Origin: Escherichia sp. E4742
Lineage (GTDB): Bacteria; Pseudomonadota; Gammaproteobacteria; Enterobacterales; Enterobacteriaceae
Length of the DNA stretch: 64,000 bases
NCBI RefSeq assembly: GCF_005843885.1
Contig: NZ_CP040443.1
Location: 248,001-312,000, forward strand
Direction: 5' to 3'
The notes under the pieces: model-generated
Told to the model about the DNA's origin: nothing
The model's input: only the letters and a program-made list of their open reading frames with translations
Database searches by the model: none
Made by a program: the position numbers and the translations under genes
Shown here: positions 8,722 to 18,091 of the stretch, piece after piece
Numbering within the stretch: position 1 is the first letter of the stretch
Layout: each line of letters starts with the position of its first letter

Positions 8722-9030
8722 ACCCTTCTTTACACTTCTTTTATTTTCTTGTGCTACCGTAGCAAAATCATAACAATCGTTAACTATTTCGTAAAAAACG
8801 ACAATAATTACCGACAAAATCTATCTACGCTATTTTCCAGATAATTTTCTTCACGCCTGCGGGTTATTTGTACATTAACAACGCATTTGTACATTTATTT
8901 ACCGCAGCGCAAAATGTGAAATATCGTCGGCTAATGCCTTAACATCAATCAGGTAAGAGTCTGGAATTTCACACTGTACCCTTTATACTGCCCTATCACT
9001 TTGCGAAGTTTTAACAGGTCATAAACACGA
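8722..9030 (+). other. Intergenic region upstream of rcsD
   Basis: These 309 bp between the MicF terminator and rcsD contain no convincing gene. The stretch is AT-rich for its first 150 bases. It must contain the rcsD promoter, which in K-12 drives rcsD-rcsB. A weak CAGGTC ribosome-binding site lies about 13 bases before the rcsD ATG. No clear palindromic operator was recognised. Confidence 0.6.
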
Positions 9031-11703
9031 ATGCGTCAGAAAGAGACAACGGCCACGACCCGCTTTTCACTCCTACCGGGGAGCATTACCCGCTTCTTTT
9101 TACTGTTGATCATTGTGTTACTAGTGACGATGGGTGTAATGGTACAAAGCGCCGTTAACGCCTGGCTGAAAGATAAAAGCTACCAGATTGTTGATATTAC
9201 CCATGCCATCCAAAAGCGCGTCGATACATGGCGTTATGTGACCTGGCAGATTTACGACAACATTGCCGCGACGGCCTCTACCTCCTCCAGCGAAGGGTTG
9301 CAGGAGACGCGCCTGAAACAAGATGTCTATTATCTGGAAAAACCGCGCCGCAAAACGGAAGCCCTGATCTTTGGTTCCCACGACAACTCAACGCTTGAAA
9401 TGACCCAAAGAATGTCCACTTATCTGGACACATTATGGGGCGCAGAGAATGTACCCTGGTCGATGTACTATCTGAACGGCCAGGATAACAGCCTGGTTTT
9501 GATCTCCACCCTACCGCTAAAAGATCTCACCTCGGGATTTAAAGAGTCGACCGTCAGTGACATTGTTGATTCTCGTCGCGCAGAGATGTTGCAGCAGGCC
9601 AACGCCCTGGATGAACGCGAAAGTTTTTCTAACCTGCGCCGCCTGGCCTGGCAGAACGGCCATTATTTTACCCTGCGCACCACCTTTAACCAGCCGGGGC
9701 ATCTGGCGACGGTAGTAGCTTTTGATCTGCCTATTAATGATTTGATCCCGCCGGGTATGCCGCTGGATAGTTTCCGTCTGGAGCCAGACGCGACAGCTGC
9801 GGGAACCAATAATAATGAGAAAGAAGCGACGGATAGCGTCAGTATCCACTTTAATAGTTCGAAGATTGAAATCTCTTCGGCGCTAAACTCCACCGATATG
9901 CGTCTGGTTTGGCAGGTTCCTTATGGCACATTGCTGCTGGATACGTTGCAAAACATTCTCCTGCCGCTGCTGCTGAACATCGGTTTGCTGGCGCTGGCGC
10001 TGTTTGGCTATACCACCTTCCGCCATTTCTCTGGCCGCACCACTGAAAGCGTACCCAGCACAGCAGTGAACAATGAACTGCGCGTTTTGCGGGCCATCAA
10101 TGAAGAGATCGTGTCACTGCTGCCGCTCGGCCTGCTGGTTCACGATCAGGAATCGAATCGCACAGTAATAAGCAACAAAATTGCCGACCTCCTGCTGCCG
10201 CATTTGAATCTGCAAAACATCACCACTATGGCAGAACAGCATCAGGGCATCATTCAGGCGACGATCAATAACGAACTGTATGAGATCCGTATGTTCCGCA
10301 GCCAGGTCGCGCCGCGTACACAAATCTTCATTATTCGCGATCAAGATCGCGAAGTACTGGTGAACAAGAAACTCAAGCAGGCACAGCGTCTGTACGAGAA
10401 AAATCAGCAAGGCCGGATGGCCTTTATGAAAAATATTGGCGACGCACTAAAAGAACCAGCACGCTCCCTGGCGGCAAGCGCAGCCAAACTCAACACACCG
10501 GAAAGCAAACAACTGGCGAATCAGGCTGATGTGCTGGTGCGCCGGGTCGATGAAATCCAGTTAGCAAATATGCTTGCCGACGATAGCTGGAAAAGCGAGA
10601 ACGAGCTTTTCTCCGTGCAGGATTTAATTGATGAAGTCGTGCCTTCCGTGTTGCCAGCCATCAAGCGTAAAGGTTTGCAGCTATTGATTAACAATCATCT
10701 AAAAGCACACGATATGCGCTGCGGCGATCGCGATGCCCTACGTCGTATTTTGCTGTTACTGATGCAATATGCTGTCACCTCAACGCAAATGGGGAAAATT
10801 ACCCTTGAGGTTGACCAGGACGAATCTTCCGAAGAACGTCTGACTTTCCGCATTCTGGACACCGGAGATGGCATAAGCATTCATGAAATGGATAATTTGC
10901 ACTTCCCGTTCATCAACCGGACCCAAAGCGATCGCTACGGCAAAGCGGATCCGTTAGCATTCTGGTTGAGCGATCAACTGGCACGCAAGCTAGGCGGTCA
11001 TTTAAACATCAAAACGCGCGACGAGCTTGGTACACGTTATTCCGTGCATATCAAAATGCCCACTGCGGAACCGGAAGTCGAAGAGGAAGAAGAGCGTTTA
11101 CTGGATGATGTTAGCGTGATGATGGACATAACTTCCGCAGAAATTCGGAATATTGTCACTCGCCAGTTAGAAAATTGGGGGGCAACCTGCATCACACCGG
11201 ATGAAAGATTAATTAGTCAAGATTATGATATCTTTTTAACGGATAATCCGTCTAATCTTACTGCCTCTGGCTTGCTTTTAAGCGATGATGAGTCTGGCGT
11301 ACGGGAAATTGGACCTGGTCAATTGTGCGTCAACTTCAATATGAGCAACGCTATGCAGGAAGCGGTCTTACAATTGATCGAAGTGCAACTAGCGCAGGAA
11401 GAGGTGACAGAATCGCCTCTGGGCGGAGATGAAAATGCACAACTCCATGCCAGCGGCTATTATGCGCTCTTTGTAGACACAGTACCGGATGATGTTAAGA
11501 GGCTATATACTGAGGCAGCAACCAGTGACTTTGCTGCGTTAGCCCAAACGGCTCATCGTCTGAAAGGCGTGTTTGCCATGCTTAATCTGGTACCCGGCAA
11601 GCAGTTATGTGAAACGCTGGAACATCTTATTCGCGAGAAGGATGTCCCAGGAATAGAAAAATACATCAGCGACATTGACAGCTATGTCAAGAGCTTGCTG
11701 TAG
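9031..11703 (+). CDS. rcsD: RcsD, phosphotransfer protein of the Rcs phosphorelay
   Basis: The 890-residue inner-membrane protein relays phosphate from RcsC to RcsB. The first transmembrane segment is at about residues 20-40, then a periplasmic sensor region, then a second transmembrane segment at about 308-328. A degenerate histidine-kinase-like region follows, lacking the usual H-box histidine, then the RcsD-ABL domain. The C-terminal HPt domain has phospho-acceptor His842 in AHRLKGVF. The acidic run EVEEEEERLLDD lies before the ABL domain. It is co-transcribed with rcsB, which also has its own promoter inside the rcsD 3' end in K-12. Confidence 0.97.
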   Translation: MRQKETTATTRFSLLPGSITRFFLLLIIVLLVTMGVMVQSAVNAWLKDKSYQIVDITHAIQKRVDTWRYVTWQIYDNIAATASTSSSEGLQETRLKQDVYYLEKPRRKTEALIFGSHDNSTLEMTQRMSTYLDTLWGAENVPWSMYYLNGQDNSLVLISTLPLKDLTSGFKESTVSDIVDSRRAEMLQQANALDERESFSNLRRLAWQNGHYFTLRTTFNQPGHLATVVAFDLPINDLIPPGMPLDSFRLEPDATAAGTNNNEKEATDSVSIHFNSSKIEISSALNSTDMRLVWQVPYGTLLLDTLQNILLPLLLNIGLLALALFGYTTFRHFSGRTTESVPSTAVNNELRVLRAINEEIVSLLPLGLLVHDQESNRTVISNKIADLLLPHLNLQNITTMAEQHQGIIQATINNELYEIRMFRSQVAPRTQIFIIRDQDREVLVNKKLKQAQRLYEKNQQGRMAFMKNIGDALKEPARSLAASAAKLNTPESKQLANQADVLVRRVDEIQLANMLADDSWKSENELFSVQDLIDEVVPSVLPAIKRKGLQLLINNHLKAHDMRCGDRDALRRILLLLMQYAVTSTQMGKITLEVDQDESSEERLTFRILDTGDGISIHEMDNLHFPFINRTQSDRYGKADPLAFWLSDQLARKLGGHLNIKTRDELGTRYSVHIKMPTAEPEVEEEEERLLDDVSVMMDITSAEIRNIVTRQLENWGATCITPDERLISQDYDIFLTDNPSNLTASGLLLSDDESGVREIGPGQLCVNFNMSNAMQEAVLQLIEVQLAQEEVTESPLGGDENAQLHASGYYALFVDTVPDDVKRLYTEAATSDFAALAQTAHRLKGVFAMLNLVPGKQLCETLEHLIREKDVPGIEKYISDIDSYVKSLL

Positions 11704-11719
11704 CAAGGTAGCCTATTAC

Positions 11720-12370
11720 ATGAACAATATGAACGTAATTATTGCTGATGACCATCCGATAGTCTTGTTCGGTATTCGCAAATCACTTGAGCAAATCGAG
11801 TGGGTGAATGTTGTCGGCGAATTTGAGGACTCTACAGCACTGATCAATAACCTGCCGAAGCTGGATGCGCATGTTTTGATTACCGATCTCTCCATGCCTG
11901 GCGATAAATACGGCGATGGCATTACCTTAATCAAGTACATCAAGCGCCACTTCCCAAGCCTGTCGATTATTGTTCTGACCATGAACAACAACCCGGCAAT
12001 TCTTAGCGCGGTACTGGATCTGGATATCGAAGGGATCGTTCTGAAACAAGGCGCGCCGACCGACCTTCCGAAAGCGCTCGCAGCGCTACAAAAAGGTAAG
12101 AAATTTACTCCGGAAAGCGTTTCTCGGCTGTTAGAGAAAATCAGCGCTGGCGGTTACGGTGACAAACGCCTCTCACCAAAAGAGAGTGAAGTTCTGCGCC
12201 TGTTTGCCGAAGGCTTCCTGGTTACCGAGATTGCTAAAAAGCTGAACCGGAGCATTAAAACCATCAGTAGCCAGAAAAAATCCGCAATGATGAAGCTGGG
12301 TGTCGAGAACGATATCGCTCTGTTGAATTATCTCTCTTCTGTGACGTTAAGTCCGGCGGATAAAGAGTAA
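11720..12370 (+). CDS. rcsB: RcsB, response regulator of the Rcs system
   Basis: This 216-residue transcription factor has a receiver domain with phospho-acceptor Asp56 (LITDLSMP), acidic pocket D10/D11 and a conserved Lys in VLKQGA, followed by a LuxR/NarL-type helix-turn-helix (LSPKESEVLRLFAEGFL to SQKKSAMMKLGV). It activates colanic-acid capsule, rprA and osmB with RcsA or alone and represses flhDC. I chose the ATG at 11720, giving MNNMNVIIADD, because it restores the family length; the upstream in-frame start at 11675 lies within rcsD. The gap after rcsD is 16 bases. It converges on rcsC. Confidence 0.97.
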   Translation: MNNMNVIIADDHPIVLFGIRKSLEQIEWVNVVGEFEDSTALINNLPKLDAHVLITDLSMPGDKYGDGITLIKYIKRHFPSLSIIVLTMNNNPAILSAVLDLDIEGIVLKQGAPTDLPKALAALQKGKKFTPESVSRLLEKISAGGYGDKRLSPKESEVLRLFAEGFLVTEIAKKLNRSIKTISSQKKSAMMKLGVENDIALLNYLSSVTLSPADKE

Positions 12371-12398
12371 TTTCCCGCAGTCCCGATAAACTCCGATT

Positions 12399-12546
12399 AC
12401 CGGATGCAGCGTAAACGCCTTATCCGGCCTACAAATTCCATTATTTCAATGGATTACAATAATGTAGGCCAGATAAGACGCGTCAGCGTCGCATCTGGCA
12501 TTTGCACCGATTACCGGATACGGCGTAAACGCCTTATCCGGTCTAC
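12399..12546. repeat. REP/BIME element between rcsB and rcsC
   Basis: Three REP-type palindromes in alternating orientation are present: CCGGATGCAGCGTAAACGCC...TTATCCGG, then AGGCCAGATAAGACG...CGTCGCATCTGG, then CCGGATACGGCG...CCTTATCCGG. The element lies between the convergent ends of rcsB and rcsC, and its last bases overlap the rcsC stop codon. It probably shields both mRNA 3' ends. Confidence 0.9.
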
Positions 12547-15392
12547 GATTCCCGCGCGTTCCTGACCCTCTCGGCATACATCGTCAGCGTCTGTTTGATG
12601 ACATCCAACGTCACTGGCTTAGACAGACAGCTATCCATACCGGACTCCAGACACCGCTGTTTCTCTTCAGCCAACGCATTGGCCGTTACCCCTATAACCG
12701 GCAACTTGAGTCCCAGCTGGCGGATACGTTGCGTTAATCGGTAACCATCCATATTCGGCATGTTGACATCACTTAGCACAATATCAATGTGATTCTTACT
12801 AAGGACATTAAGTGCATCAACACCATCATTCGCCGTCTTACACTGATAGCCCAACGAGCCAAGCTGATCGGCCAACAGACGACGGTTAATCGGATGATCG
12901 TCCACGACCAGAATCATCATATCGTCGTTATTGCTGACCACTTTGTCGGTCGATGGCAGAGAGTTAGCAGGATCGTCGCTCTCCATTTCTATCAAATAGA
13001 TGCGCGCCAGCAATGCCGGTAACTCGTGCGGGGCTGCCACACTGTGTACCCATTCACCAGGCGCTTTCTCCAGAGGGATACCGATATGGCGACGACAGAA
13101 AGTCACAACCGCCCTGCCCTGCCATTTTTTACTCATCGCATCATCGGTGATCAACACATCTTCGGGAGTCGGTTCCTGCCCTTCGTATGTTGCAACGACT
13201 ATGCCGCTACGCTGCAAACTGGTTTCAAGGAACTGACAGAGCGACGCATTGCGTACCGCCAGCCAGCAACGTTTACCCGTTAATCCTTCGACACCTTTTT
13301 TCTGCGGATACTGCGCGCCATACAGTGGAATACGCACCGCAAACTGGCTGCCCATTCCCGGTTCAGAATCCACCGAGATGTCACCGTCCATCATGCTGAT
13401 CAGTTTTTCACAAATCGCCAGCCCCAGACCAGTCCCCTGGAAGTTACGCTGTACGCCCGTCCCCACCTGGAAGAATGGATCAAATAACCGCACCACTTCT
13501 TTAGCTGGAATGCCCACCCCGGTATCGCGTACGCGAATAGAAAGATAATCACCATCAACGCGAACATGCAGAACAATGCAGCCGGTATCGGTAAATTTAA
13601 TAGCATTACTCAACAGGTTGGAGATCACCTGCTGTAAGCGCATTGGGTCGCCATTGAGCGCCATCGGTACATCTGGCTCAATAAAGCAGTACAAACCAAG
13701 TTGCTTGCGTACCACCAGCGGCAAATAGTTGGCGGTAATGTGGTTCATGACTTCGCGCGGTGAAAACTCGCGTGGTTCGATTTTCAACTGTTCCGATTCA
13801 ATCTTCGAGAAATCGAGAATGTCGCTAATAATTTTCAATAACAGGCTGGAAGAGTTATTCATTGCCGTCACCAGACGGTCAACACCTTTTGGTAACTCTT
13901 TGGTTTGTAATAGATCCAGGTTGCCGATAATGCCATACAGCGGCGTTCGCAGTTCGTGGCTGACGGTAGCAAGGAACATCGATTTTGACTGGCTCGCCTG
14001 TTCTGCTGCCTGCGCCATTTCTTGCAGCGACTCTTCCATCTTCACACGTGAAGACACATCTACCAGTACGCAAATTGCCACGTTTTCATTACGATAGCGC
14101 GAATGAACAAAGCTGATTTGCAGGTTTGTATTGTTACTGGTAAGGACATCGACAAAATTGACCTGCTGGCCACAAATAATCTGTGTCAGCCGTTGGCGAT
14201 CCTCATGCGTAAGCATGTTGAGATAGGTATGCGCCAGTTCGTTACTCAAAATATTAACGCCATCGACAGTTCGCAAAATGCAGATGCCCACAGGCGCAGA
14301 GGCGACTATCTTGCGGTTAAACTGCTCATGCTCTTCCAGTCGCTGGGCGTCACTTTCCGCCGGAATAAAAATACGTCGCTCATACATCCGCGCGAGGGTA
14401 AACAATGCAGCACCCGCAATCACGTTCAGCAAAATCGCGTTAAGTATCAACATGCGAATACGTTCCAGCACCTGATCAACAGGCACGGAATAGACAATAC
14501 TTAGCGAAGACGGCGGTAGATTTTTCTTCAGTACCAGCTCACGGAAACCTGGCGTATAGCCAAACCAGGATCGCTCCTGCATCCAACGCGGTTCGGCTTT
14601 AATCTTACTTTCCGGTCCGGTCAGAGAAATCAGGGTATGGCCATTTTCATCAAGAATGGTGACGCCCATCGGCAACGTCCCCGGCAGGAAGAAGTTCTCC
14701 ATCCGAATGGTCTGTTCTACGCCTAAAAGCGCTTGCAAACGGTTTGCCAGATAAATCGGCGTCAGCGCGTAGAAATATCCCACCCCAGGACGCGGCCCTT
14801 CACTGATCCAGAAAAGGTTACTGCCACTGTCATCCTGTGGCGCGTTACGATATTTGTTAATGCGTTCATGCAGGGCTTTCAGAGCTGTGTCACGTTCGAC
14901 GGGCATATCACGCAGGCCAAAGTTAGCCATACAGAGGTTATCGCTGCCGATTAAAAACACGCGGTTGAGATCGTAAGCCGCAGAGAAATTATCGCGCCAG
15001 TAGCGCATAAACCACGCCAGTGACTCCAGCGAGCCTCGCCAGGTGTTACTCATTGCGGAACAATCGGAATCAGCAAACAACGGTTCGAAAACCGGCACAT
15101 CCGCTTGCGTTTCACGCCCACGCGGAGAAAGCACGCCGTTTTCTACAGATAAGCGATTTTCAGCAATGTACTTCAGCTCTTTCATGACATCAGAGGTGCG
15201 CTGAATAAACCGCTGGGCCTGATCGGAGCTCAGATTAAATTCCTGACGAATCTCAGATTCTCGTTGATGTAAAGCGTTGACGATGTAAAACACTGATGAA
15301 AAAGCAATCAACAGCCAGATCAATAACGCCAGCGCTCTGAACATGTAGCGCGAGACTTTCAGGGTTGTGCGAAAAGAAGCAAGGTATTTCAA
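12543..15392 (-). CDS. rcsC: RcsC, hybrid sensor histidine kinase
   Basis: The 949-residue membrane kinase/phosphatase starts the Rcs relay when RcsF and IgaA report envelope damage. Order: transmembrane helix at about 20-41, periplasmic domain, second helix at about 314-336, PAS-like linker, HisKA with the H-box SHELRTPLYG (His479 in K-12 numbering), HATPase boxes (NLLSNAIKF, RDTGVGIP, GTGLGLAI), RcsC-ABL domain, and a C-terminal receiver with phospho-Asp in VLSDVNMPNMDGY (Asp875). The length equals K-12. It is transcribed against rcsDB. Upstream, where K-12 has atoS, yfaP follows instead after 268 bp. Confidence 0.97.
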   Translation of the reverse strand: MKYLASFRTTLKVSRYMFRALALLIWLLIAFSSVFYIVNALHQRESEIRQEFNLSSDQAQRFIQRTSDVMKELKYIAENRLSVENGVLSPRGRETQADVPVFEPLFADSDCSAMSNTWRGSLESLAWFMRYWRDNFSAAYDLNRVFLIGSDNLCMANFGLRDMPVERDTALKALHERINKYRNAPQDDSGSNLFWISEGPRPGVGYFYALTPIYLANRLQALLGVEQTIRMENFFLPGTLPMGVTILDENGHTLISLTGPESKIKAEPRWMQERSWFGYTPGFRELVLKKNLPPSSLSIVYSVPVDQVLERIRMLILNAILLNVIAGAALFTLARMYERRIFIPAESDAQRLEEHEQFNRKIVASAPVGICILRTVDGVNILSNELAHTYLNMLTHEDRQRLTQIICGQQVNFVDVLTSNNTNLQISFVHSRYRNENVAICVLVDVSSRVKMEESLQEMAQAAEQASQSKSMFLATVSHELRTPLYGIIGNLDLLQTKELPKGVDRLVTAMNNSSSLLLKIISDILDFSKIESEQLKIEPREFSPREVMNHITANYLPLVVRKQLGLYCFIEPDVPMALNGDPMRLQQVISNLLSNAIKFTDTGCIVLHVRVDGDYLSIRVRDTGVGIPAKEVVRLFDPFFQVGTGVQRNFQGTGLGLAICEKLISMMDGDISVDSEPGMGSQFAVRIPLYGAQYPQKKGVEGLTGKRCWLAVRNASLCQFLETSLQRSGIVVATYEGQEPTPEDVLITDDAMSKKWQGRAVVTFCRRHIGIPLEKAPGEWVHSVAAPHELPALLARIYLIEMESDDPANSLPSTDKVVSNNDDMMILVVDDHPINRRLLADQLGSLGYQCKTANDGVDALNVLSKNHIDIVLSDVNMPNMDGYRLTQRIRQLGLKLPVIGVTANALAEEKQRCLESGMDSCLSKPVTLDVIKQTLTMYAERVRNARES

Positions 15393-15660
15393 AGGGGCGA
15401 AGCTCCGCCTCAGGTGAACGATGGAGTGTGGTTAAGGTAGCGGTAAAAGCGTGCCACCGCAATGTTCCGTCATCATTGCAACAGTATGTATCGTTTAGAA
15501 ACCATTGCCTTAACCCCAGAAGCCGGAACAAATAGAAAGATTTCAGAAGACACAATATGAAATGACCATTCTGCCGACACTTGTGAATGGTTATATCCTG
15601 GAGTCGGCTGGTCGCCCAGCAGTCTTGTCTGAAAAAAGAGTGCCGGGCTGCGGGGGCATT

Positions 15661-16437
15661 TTACCAGTCAAAACTTTTCACCAGCGTCAGTTCACCAGCA
15701 TTACGCATCGGCACAATAAAAGTTTCCTGTTTCTCATTGACCGACCCTTCATCGGTGATCAGCGTCAGTTGGGCCGTGGTTAATTCCGTTTCACTGCGGC
15801 CGCCATAGTAGTTGATATACACCTGATAGCGCCCGTGAATCGGCGCTGGCATGGCGAAAATCTCGGGTCCGTACCCCGTCGTGACATCCATATCCAGTGC
15901 GCCACTGTTTTTCAGCACCGTGTTACCGTACCAGGCGTGTTCGCCATCAGGCGTAACGACATGGAGATCGAGATCGGTATTATCCGTATCCCACGAAAGA
16001 ACCAGCCGTAAACGCGCACGAATCGTTCCTGTACCCGGCGTTGAATAAAACTGCATTTTTTGTCGGCTTTGCCCATCCGGGCTGATAACCTGCACGCTAT
16101 TGCTGCCCTCAGTGAAAATATAAGGGCGCGCAAATGAACCATCGGATTCAATTCTCTGCGGCATACTGGCGCCATTGACCACCAGTCGCCCCTGCTGGAC
16201 TTTTCCCGCCGCCGCATAATTTTTTATTTTGCCGCGGATTTGCGCAGAGATATTTTGATCATCAGCCATGTTGACAGATGACGCGGGGTAATTGATCGAC
16301 TGTGAAAAACTGGCATCTTCGCCATCTGCCGGATGCCAGCCAGAGAGCGGCGCATCAATCTCGACTTCCTGCACACCTTCGCCGTGAACAACAGGCGAAA
16401 GCGCCACCAGTAACAACGGAAGAAAAATCTTTCGCAT
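15661..16437 (-). CDS. yfaP: YfaP, secreted DUF2135 protein
   Basis: This 258-residue periplasmic protein of unknown function is the last gene of the yfaA-T-S-Q-P operon. It has a clear signal peptide (MRKIFLPLLLVALSPVVHG). Around residues 60-125 there is a beta-sandwich-like segment (GKVQQGRLVVNGASMPQ...). The C-terminal DUF2135 domain shows LSWDTDNTDLDLHVVTPDGE and YQVYINYYGG, a pattern rich in Asp that looks like a calcium-binding beta sandwich. The length matches K-12. Its ATG lies four bases after the yfaQ stop, so they are coupled. In Pseudomonas a homologous gene ends the macroglobulin (mag) operon. The molecular role is not known. Confidence 0.88.
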   Translation of the reverse strand: MRKIFLPLLLVALSPVVHGEGVQEVEIDAPLSGWHPADGEDASFSQSINYPASSVNMADDQNISAQIRGKIKNYAAAGKVQQGRLVVNGASMPQRIESDGSFARPYIFTEGSNSVQVISPDGQSRQKMQFYSTPGTGTIRARLRLVLSWDTDNTDLDLHVVTPDGEHAWYGNTVLKNSGALDMDVTTGYGPEIFAMPAPIHGRYQVYINYYGGRSETELTTAQLTLITDEGSVNEKQETFIVPMRNAGELTLVKSFDW

Positions 16438-16441
16438 AGCA

Positions 16442-18091
16442 TTAGTCCATTAATAATTGTCGGGTCAGCGTTTCGATATACGTCTCATCCAGCCCGGTGG
16501 GATAACCATCAAAGGCCAGGTGAAGATACTCATGGGTTAAATCAAGCCGATCCTGAAGCGTAAAGAAATTGCGAATGTATAGCCGTTTCTGCTGCCGATC
16601 GGTAAAGGGAAAACCCGAGACTAAACGGCAGACCGCAAACACGTCTGGCTCGTTATAACCCGTCTCGCCTTGTAACACCCGCCGCCACTGGGGCATTTTT
16701 TTCGCCAGCCAGGCTTTCGCTTTTGGCAAAATCTGGCAAGTGGAGCGTGGAGCTCCCCAGCGGCTAAGGTTGTTGTCGGGATAAGCAAACGCGAGTATCT
16801 GGTCGTAACGCTCTCCCCGCCCTGCCTGGGTGATGGCTTGCTGCCAGGATAGCGTGCCTTCGGCAGCACGGCTGCCGTGATAATGAACCGGATCGCCCGC
16901 ATAGATGAGATCCTGCGTCCAGGCAGTCATCGTTCGCGCCCCCGTGGTAGCTGGCGAAGCAGAAACACGCTGCGTGGCGCTGCTGTCCGGGATGGTCATG
17001 CAATCGCCTTCCCGATCGGCGTTTTGCTGTAAAAACGTGCGAATCGCCACGGTCATGGCTTTCGCTGCTTCAGGAGGCGAGCTTTTCGCTTCGCGATCCA
17101 GAACTCTGGCAACATACTCTTCACGATCGAGATGCGACTGTAATTTCAGTTTGCCCTTTTCGATCACTAATGACGTCTCTCCGTGGCTGACCAACATAAT
17201 GTGGTTACCATTGGCGAACATCACACGATAGCGCCCATTGAGCACTCCAGGTTTTACTGCCGTCGTGCTCTTTTCCTCAGTGACTTTCTTCAACGGATAG
17301 CGAGCAAACAGATCCACCAGTACACATTGCCCGCTGGCAACTTGCGTCGGCACAGGCAAAACCTGATTAAGTACCGTCGCATAACGGGTCAGTACCGTTT
17401 TGCTGGTGCCGCCACCTGCAACCCACAGCGGCGTGCCATCAGTTAACCATCCGGCAAAACCACCCTGGCGGATTTCCTGTTTATCATCGGCAAACCAGCT
17501 CCAGGTTTTCACCCGCACTCGACTACCGAGCATAGACGCAACACCGATTTTCGCCTCGTCCAGCACAACATCCAGTAAGACTTCCTGAGCTTTGTTTTGC
17601 GCGGGTAATGTCGCTAATGAATCAAGCAGCGATGTAACCGTTACCGACATTTCTGGTTTCAGCGTAGAAAGAGATGCTAACCACGCCGGAGACTGACGCT
17701 GTTGCCAGTATGGCCCCCATACATCCGCGCTAATGTGCAACCGCTGCGGCGCAAAATAGAGTCCACAGGAACGTACCAGCGCGGTATCGCGCGTTATGCT
17801 CTCCCCCGCCTGGCAACAATACACTTCTTCCGGGGAGTTGCCGCGACACTGGTAGGGCTGCTCCGGTTGATGGGTATCCTCCAGCCAGGCGTAAACATAC
17901 AGTTTCCACAAACTCCCTAACGGCGTGGTGAGCGTGTCAGGTAACGTCGAGACATTTGTCACGCCTGACGACGATAACTGATACAGTTGGTCATGCTGCG
18001 CGCCCCGCAGCGCCAGTTGTAACGGCGTCTCCTGTGCAAAAGTCGGCAGGGTAACCAGCGTTAATAGCCAAACGACTCTGCGCCAGTTCAC
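16442..18091 (-). CDS. yfaQ: YfaQ, secreted DUF2300 protein with PBP-, SpoIID- and HExxH-like segments
   Basis: The 549-residue exported protein has a signal peptide ending near LPTFAQ (residue 20). The start codon is GTG at 18091-18089, directly after the yfaS TAA, with AGGTGA upstream. No function is established. I see three suggestive segments: S60-L-W-K63, S108-C-G and K195-T-W, spaced like the SxxK/SxN/KTG motifs of penicillin-binding proteins but degenerate; residues 341-410 (AAKAMTVAIRTFLQQ, then ATQRV), resembling SpoIID/LytB domains that act on peptidoglycan; and HEYLH at 520-524 with Glu536, a zincin-like motif. These resemblances are inference. The neighbouring genes encode an alpha-2-macroglobulin-like protein and other exported proteins. 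Confidence 0.85.
   Translation of the reverse strand: MNWRRVVWLLTLVTLPTFAQETPLQLALRGAQHDQLYQLSSSGVTNVSTLPDTLTTPLGSLWKLYVYAWLEDTHQPEQPYQCRGNSPEEVYCCQAGESITRDTALVRSCGLYFAPQRLHISADVWGPYWQQRQSPAWLASLSTLKPEMSVTVTSLLDSLATLPAQNKAQEVLLDVVLDEAKIGVASMLGSRVRVKTWSWFADDKQEIRQGGFAGWLTDGTPLWVAGGGTSKTVLTRYATVLNQVLPVPTQVASGQCVLVDLFARYPLKKVTEEKSTTAVKPGVLNGRYRVMFANGNHIMLVSHGETSLVIEKGKLKLQSHLDREEYVARVLDREAKSSPPEAAKAMTVAIRTFLQQNADREGDCMTIPDSSATQRVSASPATTGARTMTAWTQDLIYAGDPVHYHGSRAAEGTLSWQQAITQAGRGERYDQILAFAYPDNNLSRWGAPRSTCQILPKAKAWLAKKMPQWRRVLQGETGYNEPDVFAVCRLVSGFPFTDRQQKRLYIRNFFTLQDRLDLTHEYLHLAFDGYPTGLDETYIETLTRQLLMD

Noticed and set aside
15562..15808. Short frames in the rcsC-yfaP gap as ato remnants
   Set aside because: Their translations do not resemble AtoS, AtoB or other Ato proteins and they overlap the yfaP 3' end.
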